DNA from: Alitta virens
Lineage: Eukaryota > Annelida > Polychaeta > Phyllodocida > Nereididae
Length of the DNA stretch: 64,000 nucleotides
Reading direction: 5' to 3'
NCBI GenBank assembly: GCA_932294295.1
Contig: OW028573.1
Coordinates: forward strand, 19,612,155 to 19,676,154
Shown here: positions 1 to 21,429 of the stretch, piece after piece
How the letters are laid out: every line of letters begins with the position of its first letter
Numbering within the stretch: the stretch's first letter is position 1
Program-made: the position numbers and the translations under genes
Notes under the pieces: model-generated
What the model was told of the DNA's origin: nothing
Seen by the model: only the letters and a program-made list of their open reading frames with translations
Databases searched by the model: none

Positions 1-310
1 CCGTGCACGAAGATATATAAAATGATTTAGATATTTTGGGTTTGCGCCCGAGATGTTTACTTGAGATGTTTTTCTGAGAGGTGTGACAAAGTTTGGTCGT
101 GAGAACCATACAATTACTTAATTTCGAAACCGCAACAGTGCCTAAACTAACTTACCGAAGAAACTTCAAAGTTAATGATGTATAATTATATAGGCTAGTT
201 TGGGTAAGAATTAAACTTTCAAAACTAGCCATTATAATACGTCAGAAAGATAGAAGAATGATATCCTCCGCAGCACTGAACCAAAGTACAGTTAAATTGT
301 CTCTCTTTAG
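1..310 (+). other. Intron of the kielin/chordin-like gene (3' part)
   Basis: No coding signal was seen in this stretch. It ends in a pyrimidine-rich tract and AG at 309-310, directly before an exon that continues a VWC module in phase, so it is read as the end of an intron whose 5' side lies outside the window. Confidence 0.7.
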
Positions 311-8833
<8,523 letters not shown>

Positions 8834-8887
8834 ATATCACTTTAACCTTAAAAAATATTGCAGTGCATGTCTTACAATTTCTATACA

Positions 8888-8893
8888 TTTATT
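8888..8893 (-). promoter_or_regulatory. Poly(A) signal of the convergent minus-strand gene
   Basis: TTTATT on the + strand is AATAAA on the - strand, about 130 bases past the TAA at 9026-9024. It lies upstream of the + strand gene's own signal, so the two 3' UTRs would overlap. Confidence 0.5.
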
Positions 8894-8950
8894 AACGTGT
8901 GTAAATTGCATGTGAAAAATATATTGCTGACATTGATGGGCATATAAGCC

Positions 8951-8956
8951 AATAAA
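8951..8956 (+). promoter_or_regulatory. Poly(A) signal of the kielin/chordin-like gene
   Basis: AATAAA lies 118 bases after the TAA stop and is the first canonical signal downstream on this strand. Confidence 0.6.
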
Positions 8957-9023
8957 ATTGGTGTAAACCAGTCAAAAATATATTGGATAATATATCCAAC
9001 TGAGTCATTGAGTCTCTGTAACT

Positions 9024-12000
9024 TTATATCTCAGTTACTCTGCGATAGACCCGTCTCCCTTGGCTATCAGTAAATTCTTCCAGTTCCACAGAGTGGTCCA
9101 TTGTATAAGAAGTCATTCTAGGTGAGGTTGCATGAACAGATTCGTGGTCTGAGGCATCATGCAAGCTCATCTGGGAAGACTGGTATTGTAACCTAGGTGG
9201 CCTGTGTTGTGGCGACACCTGACGATAACCAGGGGGGCCAGTCCCTGTGGGGTAGCCATGGTTCACTGAAGTGTATCCACTGTCAGGGCTGGGTTTGGCA
9301 GACCCATTAAATGAGGTGAACATGTAGTTTGTCATACTAAGGTCACTGGCGTTCATGGTGTCATCTTTGCCGTATGATTTATTGAGATTGTCATTTGGTC
9401 TCCCTTGACCTCTGCCAGGGCTTCTTTGTCGAGTCCCTGGAGATATGGGGTGTCTCTGGGGTCCTCTGTGCATTTGTGCATTGTGGTAAGGTAATCCTTG
9501 AGTTCTGTGATCCTGCTGCTGATGTTGCTGCACAGGATGATAATAAGCATCCCTGGGAGGAGAATGATGCTGTTGCTGCCTGGGTGAGGTAGGTTGCGAG
9601 CTGCCGGGACTCTTTGGTTGGTTGTTCGGTGGGTAATCGTAGATGACCGAGTGGGATTGCTGCCTGTTTAGTTGTGATTCCTGATGATGAGGCTTTGCTG
9701 GTTGTTGCTCTGACCTTGACACGTTGAGGCTACTGCCAGAAGGAGGTCTGCTGTGCCAAGGTCTTTGCTCCTCCTTGACCAGAGAGCGCCCCAAGGCCTC
9801 TCTAGGGACCTCCCTATGGACCTCCTTATGGACTTCCCTATGGACCTCTCTGGGGGCTTCTCTGAAGCCATGAGGGCCTACATCAGGAGCAGGCTTTTCG
9901 GGCAGGGCATAACTGCCCCTCACTTTCGCTTCCCATTGCTGTAAACTGTGCTCCCAACGACCGAGCTGCTGAGACTTGGCCTCCAGTTGAGACAACATGC
10001 TGCTTTTGTAGAGACTCAGTCTCTCCATCTTCTTTCGTACCACATCCTCACTCTGCCTCAGTCTGTTGATTCTTTGGTTCAGGAGCTCTTCATTTGCTCT
10101 CAGAATCTTCTCGCGCTGCAACAACAATAACCATTTTAGAAGTTGTACAGAACATGCAATAATGTCATTGAAGGGGTAATTGTGGGGTAATTGTGGGAAC
10201 ATTGCACTAGAGGCAATGCCAAACTAAACACTTTTTTTAACCTGAATTTGCGGTTTGACCAACTTGGTTAACCGCAATCATTGTATGGGTGGTTCAGTCC
10301 ATTCAAAACACTTCGGAAAACAACACAGCAATCAACGACAGTATGTCACAAGAAGATCTGACCCATTGATCAGTGGTTAGGGAATCACTTTTGTGCAAAG
10401 CTATGTAACGTCACCAAAAAAAAAATTAAAAAGTTGGCTAGCATACAACAACATGACAACTACATGACAGGCACATCAAATAGTTTTGCATTTGGTTGTG
10501 ATGAGATCATGTGAATAACTTAACATAAATTAAATGGATCCTTTTTTCATTAAGTGAAATGCTGTAACTCGCATACCTGACATAGGTCAACTTGGTATTC
10601 CTTGAGTTGCTCCTCCTTCTGTGAATAATGATCTCGAATGTGACCTATCAAGGTCATGAAACTGTCCCGAAGTTGCTTCTCTAGTGTCTCATACTGGTCA
10701 TCTTTGGATCAAATAACATCATCATTATCAAATGCATTCAATGAAAATATGTATTTTATACAATATAAATTGTGACTTTTTGAATGTGTATAGAAATGTT
10801 TCATCATACCTAGAGCCTTGTTTTTGGGTGAAGCTGGTTGACTACTGCTTCTCTGAAAACCACATTGAACAGAAAATTAGAAAAGGAGCTAATTGGGTGT
10901 AAACTTCCCTGGGGCTTCTTTAGAATTACTGAATGGTTGACCTAAACACCAGCTTGGTGGTTGTGTGTAGAAATGAAGAAGTACAGAATTCATGATCCAT
11001 TCACTTCTATTTGTTGAGACTAATCTATTATACTGAGTAAAGGGTGCATTCATTTGTAGTTAGTAATTTGACAGTTATGCTGAGTGAGGAGTCATGCTTG
11101 ACCTGGTCCAGTTTCTCCTGTACTTTAATGTTTAGTCCCATGACATGTCACCTCAAGGTCAGCAAGGATTGATGATCACGTGCAGCAATGCATGGCCACT
11201 TAATCAATGGGTATAGTTTTCACTGGATTGCTATGCTAATGATTGCTCACCTTTGTTGTTCTTCTTAAAAGCACATAGACATTTGACTTGTGACCCTGAG
11301 TAGTGAGTTCAAGCCACAAAGGATCAGGCTGATTCAGGCAGAACCAAAAATAGTTGAAACAACCAACCAATATAATCATCCAGATTTTAAAGAGTACTTT
11401 GGTGGATCCCAAGACTGATTACATTGCAATGATGTTCCAGGAGCACCACGAAATAGCACCACTTCAAGTGATGACCAAGAGTAATTCTTAGTCATACTAT
11501 ATAATAGTGGAGTTCCGGCTTATATTAATGTGAAGAGGACACCTACCTTTTTGGTCCCAACGTGGGTGTTGACCTTCAGGTCCTCCATGGATCTGCTGGA
11601 CTGACGCAGAGAAGGCTGCCTAGCACTATCCCTCCTCTTCGACTCCTGTAAACCATTCATAACATGCATAATTGGCCAATTGTGAGCGTCTCCTAAATGT
11701 GTTAATGTCCCCAGAGCATGAAACAGGTGTTATGGTGGAGCTGAGCTGTTGCGGTGCACATGATCACTGGGCCAGTGTTTGCCGTTTCACCAAGTCTCTT
11801 TACATATGCAAGATCACGCTGTCTTACCGTGCTGCTCTCCGGGATGATGTGCACTCCGCAGTCAGAGCAGTACCAGCCTCCGTTCAGCTGCCCTTGGGGC
11901 CCAGAGGGCGCCTGCTGCCTCTCCTCCGTCGGGACCTCGGTGATTGACGTGCCGTCGGGGGAGCCCTTGCCCGAAGGTCCTGAGGTGGACGTCCTGCGGC

Positions 12001-15000
12001 CCTTGTCTTGAGAACCAGGTCCATTCACCTCGCCGAACTTCTCATTGAAAAGGACCAAGGGACCAGCACAGGCAGGACAGCACTGCAACAAAATAGTCTC
12101 CATATCAATGCTCTAATGCGGTTATAATGCCTCGCAGGCCTACCTCGCATACCACTATAACCATGGACGTCTCTTCTACGTCCACGCACTAACACAGCAA
12201 TCCAGGCTATTGGACGTGTAATATTCACTTCTCTGTTTTTGAAGACAGTTTAGAGAGCGGTAATAAAACATTATCCATTCCGATATTTGTTTTTCAACTT
12301 AAAACCAACAGTGTCCAGTGGGAATCCATTCTCTGCTCGTAATTGTACGATTTTACGATGACGAGTAACAGGTGGCTCGCGTCAGAGCTCTTTGACGCCG
12401 GTGACCGCGTTTTTAGAGTTTAAAACAGAAGCTAAATTCTACCATGATTCTACTGCATACATACACACTTGGCGAGATCCATGTGTACTGAGAGTCCAGG
12501 GCACTTCCTACTCACTCAGATGACCACACTGACTCATAAGCCCTGATAAAGCTGACCCGTATTGGCCTGCCAACTAATATAAACCTCCGGCCGTTGGATA
12601 GTCATGTTTAGCGACTTCAACGCTGACTTGCTGAATTTGTAGTGCGTTGGAGTGAAGCACCTGGCGCTCAGGTAGGCAGGCAGGCAACCCCACACAATAA
12701 ATGGCCCACCTGCGCTGACCCGTGAAAGTCCGTTGATACAGGCTCACTGGGTCAACTACACTGTGCCTGCCTCCCGGAAAGAATCAAAAGCAGCAGTCTG
12801 CCCTTGGTCTGCCTATCTAAAGGACCAAAGGACCCAAGTTATTTGTTTACTTGATAAACCGCCAGCCCAGGTTGGTATGCGTGCTATTCGGTCTTTCATT
12901 ATCATGCACAGTCCACCTAGGGGTGCGTTCGAGGCACTCATAAACTTTTCTTTCGGGGCACAAGGGCCCTGTGAATTTGGACACGACCTTTCTCAATCAA
13001 ATCTTCTGTTACTTCACAAAGGTCATGGAGAGACTGACGGTGAACCCACAGGTCCCCTAGGGCTTGAGAACGGGGCAATAAAGATCTCGAGATTTGAAGA
13101 GGTGTGCTTTGAATGACGCCAGTTTCACACATCATGAGATCTTAATGCTGTATTCAACGTCACAGGCATGCAAGGACAGCTCTGAGTCGGAGCACTGATC
13201 TTTAATACATTTAGCAAGGCAATGGCAATTTGTGCTCTGACTATATCAGAATTAAATTTAATAAGTATCATTTTGTCGCTGTCAAGGTATGAAGACCATT
13301 CAGGCTCCAAGTAATATATATAGGCTATAGATCTGTTCATATAAATATCAAAAGTAAATACAGCTCCAAAGGTTTCCATGAAGTCTGATGAAGAACACCA
13401 ATTTTCAAAGTTTGCTAGCCTATAAGTATATAAAGTAAATATTATACATCACTTTGACTGATAGAAGATTTTCCACCACCAAAGAAAATATTAGTTTCAC
13501 TGGACAACAAGAGTCTACAATTCAATGTTCGCCCTGTCAATATCAATATGATGAAATTGGTTTACTATATTAGGTTACCTTTGTGGTTGTGTCATTGCCA
13601 TCTTGGATTGTACTCTTGTGGTTTTGCTGTTTACGTTAGTGCTATCAAAGGTCATTCAACTCCATGCAATGAAAAGGTTGACAAGCTACAAAAACCATAT
13701 ACATGTCTGTATAGTATTATTAGATTTTAATTTATTTTTAATCAATAGCATTGGTCTTGTTGCCAATGCATGCATACTCCGTTGAACTTGGGGATGGCTC
13801 AAAGTTGTGAAGGAATTTATTTTCAATACACGTATAAAGCAGTTTAATTTAACACATGTATTTGGCTTCTTTATCTATTTGAGATACTTAATATACACTG
13901 TACATAATCATCACAATCGTATCTACATTTAGCAGCTACAATCAATCAATAGCTGGATCAAAGCACCCACAATTGCCAATAGGCTTAATGATAATTCTAT
14001 TGACTCTAGTACCCGATCTACTGTAATAGCTGTATGCTGCGTCTAGTGGTCATGACATGGATCTATAGGGCAAGCCAAATAATAAGACAACGTTATTCCT
14101 AGGCAGGTCTCAGGCACTTGTCTAGATATATTGCAAATTTGGTGGGAGTCTTTGTTTGGGAGGTGGACATGCATGTTAAGAGGTCGAAGAATGTAGAAAG
14201 TATTTTAAATTCACGAAGCGTTTCTCTCTCTGAAATGTCTGAATGTAAAAATAAATCAGCATTTACTTTTGGGAATAGTTTTTTTTATCAAATCCTTCTA
14301 TTGGATGCAGTTTGTATCCATGATCATATGGTTGGGGTAGAACCCACAACTCTTTACATGCATATCAAGAAAATAGAAATATTGCTCTAGATGTCAAGAT
14401 ATACCAATTACCAGTTGTAATAGCAAGCAGATTTAGGCTCTGTGGTTAAACACGTGGTTTGCTTGTATGAACAATTGCATTTTAGATATACATGCCATCT
14501 ATATATGGCTATATTGTGCATGATGTTTATTCCAGGTACATTGTAGCCCTACAATAGCCCTATGCAGTCATCCCTTAACTAATCATTATAATCAGAAATT
14601 CTTTCTATCAGGTAAATTGATCTCACACGGACTAAAAACATGGACAACTATATCTTAAATGTAACATCAAAAATGCTTGATTATAATAACATATGTTATC
14701 ATACATTATGAACAAAGAATAATTACATTCGAGTACTAGTAATTTGGGCAATACAGTTTTAGAGGCAACACCAATTTTACTCGTCATGAAAATACACAAC
14801 GTCATCATATATACGATACATATTGGCATTATATTATTTATGATCCACATATATGGAGATATTACAACGCCAATAAGGATGTATCTGGAAGAAGACCTAA
14901 CAAGCTAATCATCTGAACATTCTGTATGCGAAGACATAGTATTTGTCATGGGTTTAACTGGCCAGTTTTGAATGTCAATGATATCAAAACAGTCCACAAC

Positions 15001-16099
15001 CAAAAGCAAACTCTGTTTTTCATGCACATAAAAATCATTTGATTTTACAATAAACATACAGGTCCTGGGAGAGAGATATTCTCTTTCAAATAAACAATTA
15101 AGAGTGCCATATAGCTGGGGGATATATCTTTTTCACAGACTTTATGAAAAAAATGTGTTATGAGCATGCAACTGGAAGATCATCAAATTTCCCACAGAAG
15201 TTAAAACTTCCCCAGACAGCATGGTTGAGTTCCTTTGATTTTCAAAGCAATCTCATAACCATTTCACTCCTCAATGATCAGTTTGAATGACTTGCTGTGA
15301 AGTCACAAAATGGATTGCAGTCCTCTAGACACGCAGGAAGGTACTGAAAGAGTTGGCAAGTTTCTTTAAACTTTCAAGTTGACAAATACCTTTGCGCTCG
15401 ATAAACGTCTAACAGATTTTTTAAACGTTGGAATGCTGACTTTAGAAAGTGTCTTTCAGACCTATTTATAAAGTCTATTTGCATACATGCTGTCGTTTAT
15501 GTCAGTTTTAATTTACAAAATACCCCAAAACATTTACTCACCTATATATAGTGTTCCTTATTGTTAGGTGCTTGTATTAATGAAGAAGCAGATCTCTAGA
15601 GCTCTCATAACTTAGCACTTGTGATAGCTTGTAATAGTCTGTTGTGCACAGTATTTAGAGGTCCAGTGAATGACCACCTGACCATTGTATGCAGATGACC
15701 ACTGGATCCACAGTCTGCATAACAGCACGTGTATTTACTAACTCACAGCGGATATCTATCGCATTCGAGGGCACTTGGACGTATAATTTGGCTCCAGAAT
15801 ATTATGCATGCATGCAAGTAGAGTGAATATCTTGCCAGCTAGTGCATTCAATGAAACCAGATCCAAGGACTGGAATGTGACGGGCGCTGGAGTTAGCATT
15901 GGACAATATTTGCTCTCAGTTCTGCCTAACAGACCCATGCAGGACGATCTTGAACAATAAAAAAATTGCTAGTCATTTAAGTGTACAATGTATTGCAATG
16001 TCTTACCCTCATTAGGTGCTGGTATCTCTCGGCAGTGTCAAGCTCCCTTAATTTGCCAGGTGCGAAAAGAAATAAACTAAGACTACTGGCGGGAGCCAT
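9024..16099 (-). CDS. Zinc-ribbon-like, coiled-coil protein of unknown function (~568 aa)
   Basis: I do not recognise the family. Six minus-strand exons join in phase: 16099-16007, 12082-11828, 11645-11547, 10852-10810, 10701-10577, 10115-9024 (568 codons plus TAA). The chosen ATG has a strong context (GCCATGG). The N-terminal ~115 residues hold a CCPAC ... CSDC cysteine pair set like a zinc ribbon, separated by a Ser/Gly/Pro-rich stretch. Exons 10701-10577 and the start of the last exon encode a charged heptad-rich coiled coil (about residues 165-270). The rest is Pro/Gln/Ser-rich and probably disordered, with PSPDSGYTS, which resembles a phosphodegron-type DSG motif, and a conserved-looking tail ending RRVYRRVTEI. 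No signal peptide or membrane span is obvious, so a cytoplasmic or nuclear scaffold is likely (inference). The first exon is ~3.9 kb upstream and is linked only by splice phase, so it is the least certain part. Confidence 0.7.
12083..16006 (-). other. First intron of the minus-strand coiled-coil gene
   Basis: This 3.9-kb stretch runs from the GTAAGA donor after the first exon to the TTGTTGCAG acceptor. Several short open frames are present, but none has family-like composition or flanking splice sites. I see no repeats or RNA genes in it. Confidence 0.5.
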
Positions 16100-17930
16100 G
16101 GCACCATATAAAGTTGACGTCCTGCAAGGCCCGTTGAGGTGCATGCCGCCACGCTCTGTCCTGCCCCTTTTTTCCCATCGACCGTTCGACACACTTCCTG
16201 GCTTATAGGTTAGCTACACCATGACATTTGGCTTCATTCCAAAATTATATGTAATATACCTAGCTAGTTGTCCTAGATTGCGAATATCATTGATTGAGCT
16301 AATTAATTCACCATGCATGCAGTAAAAAAAAACCCTGAATGGAGAAACAGACAGACTGAAATATATGTGTTGTCATAGTTTGTCCTTGTTCCTTTTTTTG
16401 TGTATGCTGGGTTAAGAGCTAAACTCCCAATTGAGTGTACCATTAGGTAATGAACAACTTCATTTAAACTTTAGTTGATGCAGACCATTGAGGCTATAAG
16501 ATTGATTAAGCCTACTCTTTCGTGCTACCTCAAGATTAGGAGGTAATGCCTTATCCAATAGACCTTGGAGAAATTAGACCAGGAAAGGACAATGAGGTAC
16601 ATCAAAGGTAGACTCACTGTCTCGCCAAAAGCCTAATGACCTAAGGAACTGCCCCTAATTGTATGAAATGTACATATTTATAAGTTTTCAAGAATATTCC
16701 ATGATATACATAATTTGGTTGTTCTGAGCATAAGACCACTAAAAACTCACACTGGCTATGAAATTTAGTGTACAACAACTTTGTGGATAATACACTCAAA
16801 TTTGAATTCACTTGGATGAGTAGTTGCTAAGAAATGCTGAGTTAATCCCAATTGCAGTGTATGGTGTTTATTTCAATCTATAGTAGACATGCCACAGCAA
16901 GCTGTGAACATAGCTTACATAATTTTGTTGACCAGAATTTTTACTTTCACGTGAGCATAATAAAACAAAAACCTTTAGTTGTGTAAAGATCCGTACAGAA
17001 TAATTTCCGCGAGGAGAGTTCCTTTTAATGGGCATGAGATTCAGCTGCGCGATTCTGATTGTACATGAAAGGGCTGATACTTTAATAAGATGATTTCAAA
17101 GTCAAACTCCACGAAAACCTGTGAAATTCACGAAAACTGTGTAATCTGAATAAATACAGACTTCATTAGACTTTCATTAGAGCATGCCTATGTTGCAAAG
17201 TCCCGAGTGTCCCCTCCTGATCTAATTTCTCTATGATTAAACCATGATACATGGAGCTTGTCGCATAGAATCTATAGTTTTCTTCATTACCATGTTTCTT
17301 TATTTGAAGGTAATAAATGATGAATCCAATGCAAGCCACTTTTTCACCTTTAAGGATTTGATATATTCAAGATGGCCCCCTGAAAATCATCCAATTCAGT
17401 CCTGCGTATTGGCCATTTATCCATGCCATTTGTGTTTTGGTAGGTGCGAGATTTTGAGGACATAGAATTAAAATATTCTTTACGATTTTACATCACATTC
17501 TTATATTCACCGATATTATGGCTTTCAATATGGCCTCCTGTTCTAAAAGTGTTGTTATCTCAGCTGATATATGATAGAAACTCCATTTTTGGTTTTAACA
17601 AAGGGTTTTTTTTTTTCATGTTCAGAGCAGTTGTAGTGAGAATCAAACTTTGAGTTTCTGAGTCAATAGGAGCAGAGATGTGAAATATTGCAGAAAAGAG
17701 TCGCCGTATTGAAAGCCATCTTGGACATACAAATGGAATATTTCAATTCACGGTTAAAATATTAAGTTGATTCCCTAGGCAAGTTGGGCATTGAGATATG
17801 AAGGATAGTAACGGAGGCCATCTGTACATATATTTCACTTAACAATAGGTGGCGCTCAATGCTGATATACATTGTAGCACAGCTGAAGCCTGATGTGTTA
17901 TCTCATACTGAAATGTCACACTAAGTTTCT
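16100..17930. other. Intergenic region, upstream of the minus-strand gene
   Basis: AT-rich sequence with no supported gene. The first few hundred bases should hold the promoter of the minus-strand gene, but no TATA box was seen. Short phrases such as AAGATGGCC and ATGGCCTCC recur in both orientations between 17370 and 17820, which suggests an old, unidentified repeat. Confidence 0.4.
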
Positions 17931-18115
17931 TAAAGATTCAAATGAATCTTGGGGTTTCATTTGGAATCTGGTTCTATAGTACATGCGAAGGTTCTGAATG
18001 GTTCTTGAAGGTTCAATATATGAACCATTCAGTTCAATCACACACTAAAGGTTCAAAGGGGTTCGATGCCAAGTGCATTTAGTCGCTATTTAGTTACTAT
18101 TACTTGAATGGATTG

Positions 18116-18436
18116 TATAAAAGGGCAGTCAGTTGATTAGACATAGTTTAATTCATTAACACTTGAAGACTTGGATTTCGGTTCCTGGTGAGTAATAAAT
18201 ATTTTATCTTGTCAAATGCTTTATGGTAATAAATATGTAAATAATTTTTTTTAATCAAGACATGGAAACGTTGTTGTGACAGGGTTAAGTTGTATTGTTT
18301 TTGCAGATATTTGAGAAGGAAAAAATACTAAATTACCATGAAAACATTAAAGACTTGTTGAAGAGGACTGTACTACACTGCAGCATTGAGAATGCAGGGA
18401 CAGTGAACTGCTCAGGAAATATCTTTGCTTGTCATA
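18116..18436 (+). other. Candidate TATA promoter with two spliced exons of unknown identity
   Basis: TATAAAAGG at 18116-18124 is followed by a possible first exon ending at 18187 before GTGAGT. A second possible exon at 18307-18436 lies between a TTTTTGCAG acceptor and a GTAAGT donor, and is open in the frame FEKEKILNYHENIKDLLKR. I do not recognise the product. Two perfect palindromes lie just upstream (17933-17950 and 17994-18032). The unit may be the 5' part of the Harbinger element downstream, or an unrelated gene fragment. Confidence 0.3.
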
Positions 18437-19589
18437 GTAAGTATTCATCGCAAAAAAATGAAAAATTGCTGCATTTGACTTTGATAAATTCGTAAATATC
18501 ATGTTGAGCACTACTTTTGCAAAGTATTCAGTCCCTTTTTTCGTTTTCAATCATAAAAAAATCTAAAATCAGGACATATAACAGGTTTTCTACCTCAGAT
18601 GTATGTAAGATAGGAGTTATTCAACACCATGTCAATGCCGGGTCATTTGTCTCATTGCTCCCCACTGGTGGTAGGTACTGTGAGTGTGAGACAAGCTGAG
18701 GGTAAGGTCAGCCACCTTGTGCTTTTAATTCTTGCAAGTAATGGAACATTTTAGTGGTTTTGAGGTGTCACAGTTCCCCACTGCACCTTATGATACAAAA
18801 ATGAATAGCCATAGTAGCTGACACTGACAGCAAAAAAAAGGTCAACTTGACCCTACAAGTGGAGCCTATGTAAAAAATTACTTCACAGAAGGACTTAGGA
18901 GTATTTTGTCACCCAAATTGTGAGTAAAATATCCCTCCATACAGGGAATATCTCACCTGATTTCTTCCAGACATAATTTTACATTAAGGTGAGGTATATG
19001 CAGTCAGGTCACTTCATGTCCCTTAATATGACAAACTACAGACCATTGTTTTGTGTCACTTTAAAATTTAGAATAGGTTTGTAGCTCCCACGAATTTCCA
19101 TAAGCCTAGTTCCCACACACAAGGTTTAGGCCAAGGTTTAACAAGGTTTGGCCAAGAGATCCAAACCTGGCTCCAGAAACGGTTTGAGGGCCTGTGATGT
19201 CCTTACTATGATGTTGGGGTGGTAGTGTAAGGTGTTGGAAGGTCTACTTAAGGTAAACTAGCAGAGCTGTTAGGGTTCCCTACTCTATTGCTGTGGATTT
19301 CCCAAGGTATAGTAAGGTGTCCGTTCAGTTGCATAATGTGGGCGAAGGTGCCACTAAGGTTTGCCTATGGTAAGATACGATAATTGAAGGTTTGCAAAGG
19401 TTCGGGAAGGTACGCTAAGGTTCTTGAAGGTGTCCCACGTTCAGCTACGTTGCTGGTGGAAACATCCTTCTCTTCCTCCACATGAATCTCACCCATACCA
19501 GAGGTTGGAGCTTCTGTGACCGCAAGTAGATATTGAGATGGAGATGGCAGAAATTGATCTGGCTCTGGCAAAAGCTCTGACAAGAAAAA

Positions 19590-20719
19590 AATAAGAAACC
19601 AAGAAGAAGGAAGGTGTGCAAAAAGCCCTGGCTCCTGAAAAGACCAATTTTTGGACAATATAAAAGGGGAGTGAGCTGAGTGCGCAGAGGACATCCAAAG
19701 CTTCGAGAATTGCATTTGCATGGAACCAGCCATGTTCCGAGAGCTGTTGGCAAAAGTGGGACCTCACATAGAAAATCCAAGACACTTTCTGCAGGAAGAC
19801 TTTGGAGCCAGGGCTGAAAATTGCCATTGTCCTTCAATATTTGGCCACTGAAAAAAGCTACAGATCTTTGCAATATAGCTTCAGGGTTGCTTTCAACACC
19901 ATCTCTCAGATAGTACCAGAGGTGTGTGAGGCCAGTGTGTAGAAGAAGTAATGTCATGCCCAACTACATCACAAGAGTGGCAGGAAATGGCAGATGTCTT
20001 CGCTTCCCAAAGGAACTTTCGCAATACCGTTGGAGGTTTGGATGGGAAACAATTGCCATCAAGTGCGCACCAAATGGTGGCTCTCTGTTCTTTAACTACA
20101 AGGGGTTCCACTCCATAGTGCTAGTGGCACTTGTCGATGCAGACTACAGATTCTTGTATGTGGATGCTGCAAATGGATCTGCATCAGATGGTGGCCTGTT
20201 TGCTGACACAGAACTCAGACAAGTCATTGAAGATAGAACCATTAGCTTCCTTGTTGCAAAGCCTTTACCCAACAATGCCAAGCCGATTCCATACTTCATT
20301 GTGGCTGATGATGCCTTTCCCCCTGAGGACTTGGCTTATGAAACCGTTCCCTCAACGTATTATGAGAGGATTTTCAAATACAGGCTCTCTAGGGCAAGAA
20401 GAGTTGTTGAGAATGCATTTGGAATCCTGGCCATGCGATTCAGATATTTACTGACATTTCCACAGGCTCCTGAGAGAGATCAAGCCATCGTACTGGCTAG
20501 TTGCTGTCTATACAACATGATGTGCCACAGGTACCCCACAGCTCACACAACACTGATTGATGAAGAAAATCCAAGAAGTTATGAACTTCTGCCTGGTGCC
20601 TGGACAGTATAGCCGGAGGGCAGTATCCCACCAAGACAGCCAAGCTGCAGCGCATTTACATGATGAAGTACTAAAACTCCCCTGCTGGATGTGTTCCCAG
20701 GCAGTGGGACATTTTCTAG
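19590..20719 (+). pseudogene. Harbinger (HARBI1-like) transposase, broken
   Basis: The translated pieces read as one DDE_4-type Harbinger nuclease. The N-terminal part (EDIQSFENC, MFRELLAKVGPHI), the recruited helical region (IAIVLQYLATEKSYRSLQYS), the first catalytic Asp in GGLDGK (about 20028-20050), the second in FIVADDAFP, and the third acidic residue in RRVVENAFG (about 20400-20420) are all recognisable. At least three frameshifts separate them (near 19772, 19940 and 20051). Stops occur upstream of 19720, after the GAWTV codons at ~20612, and inside the C-terminal MMKY segment. The longest intact frame (19926-20612) carries the second and third acidic residues but is out of frame with the first, so no active enzyme can be made. 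Confidence 0.9.
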
Positions 20720-21429
20720 CATTTGCAACCCCATCATCATCAACAACCATATTGGCCTTTACTTGCGATCTTTTGAAAGCAAACAAAATACTTTACAAGA
20801 ACATACATTTATGATTGATTTATTGTTATTGTTCTGGATAAATGTCATGTTAATGTCATGTATCATTGTGAAAGGCTTTTACAGGAAGAAATTAAAGTTA
20901 CTGTTTACCTGGTACCAAAACAATCTAGTTGTACTAGAACACATTACATATATGTGAGGTTTGCCATTATAAAATTATGTTAAAATAAAAGCCATTGTAG
21001 TGTTTTGTAAAGTTGGCCTGGTCATTTGTCATCTAGGGCGTCATTGTCATTGTGAAGCTCATGAGCTTCATGCATTGCTAAAACAATAATAGCAAAGAAG
21101 TGAAGTTCAATGAAATGTGTCACAACGTTCAAATCTGAAATGTATTACACTGTTCAAAATTAAAAAAGCTTAAGTTATTTGGATTATAATGATGTCATTA
21201 CAATGTAATTAAATTGTGAAAAAGTTTCCATTGCACATAAGGGGGGGGGAGATCAGGGGCAAGGGAAGCTGTCCGGAATGTCCGAGTTGTCCAAGTCGAG
21301 TTGTCATGGGTTAGTGAGGTAGGTGTCATGATGAAACTCAGAGGGTTACCTTCCGAAGGAGAAGGATGGCATGGATGGAATGGACTAAATGGTAGTCGGT
21401 GTTGATTGTGATGGTCCTGAAAGTGGCTG

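Noticed and set aside
12733..13116. 127-codon + strand open frame
   Set aside because: It lies in an intron of the minus-strand gene and has no recognisable motif, splice support or conserved feature.
19365..19963. Long minus-strand open frames (up to 172 codons) opposite the Harbinger transposase
   Set aside because: They are antisense to the recognisable + strand transposase pieces and have no domain of their own.
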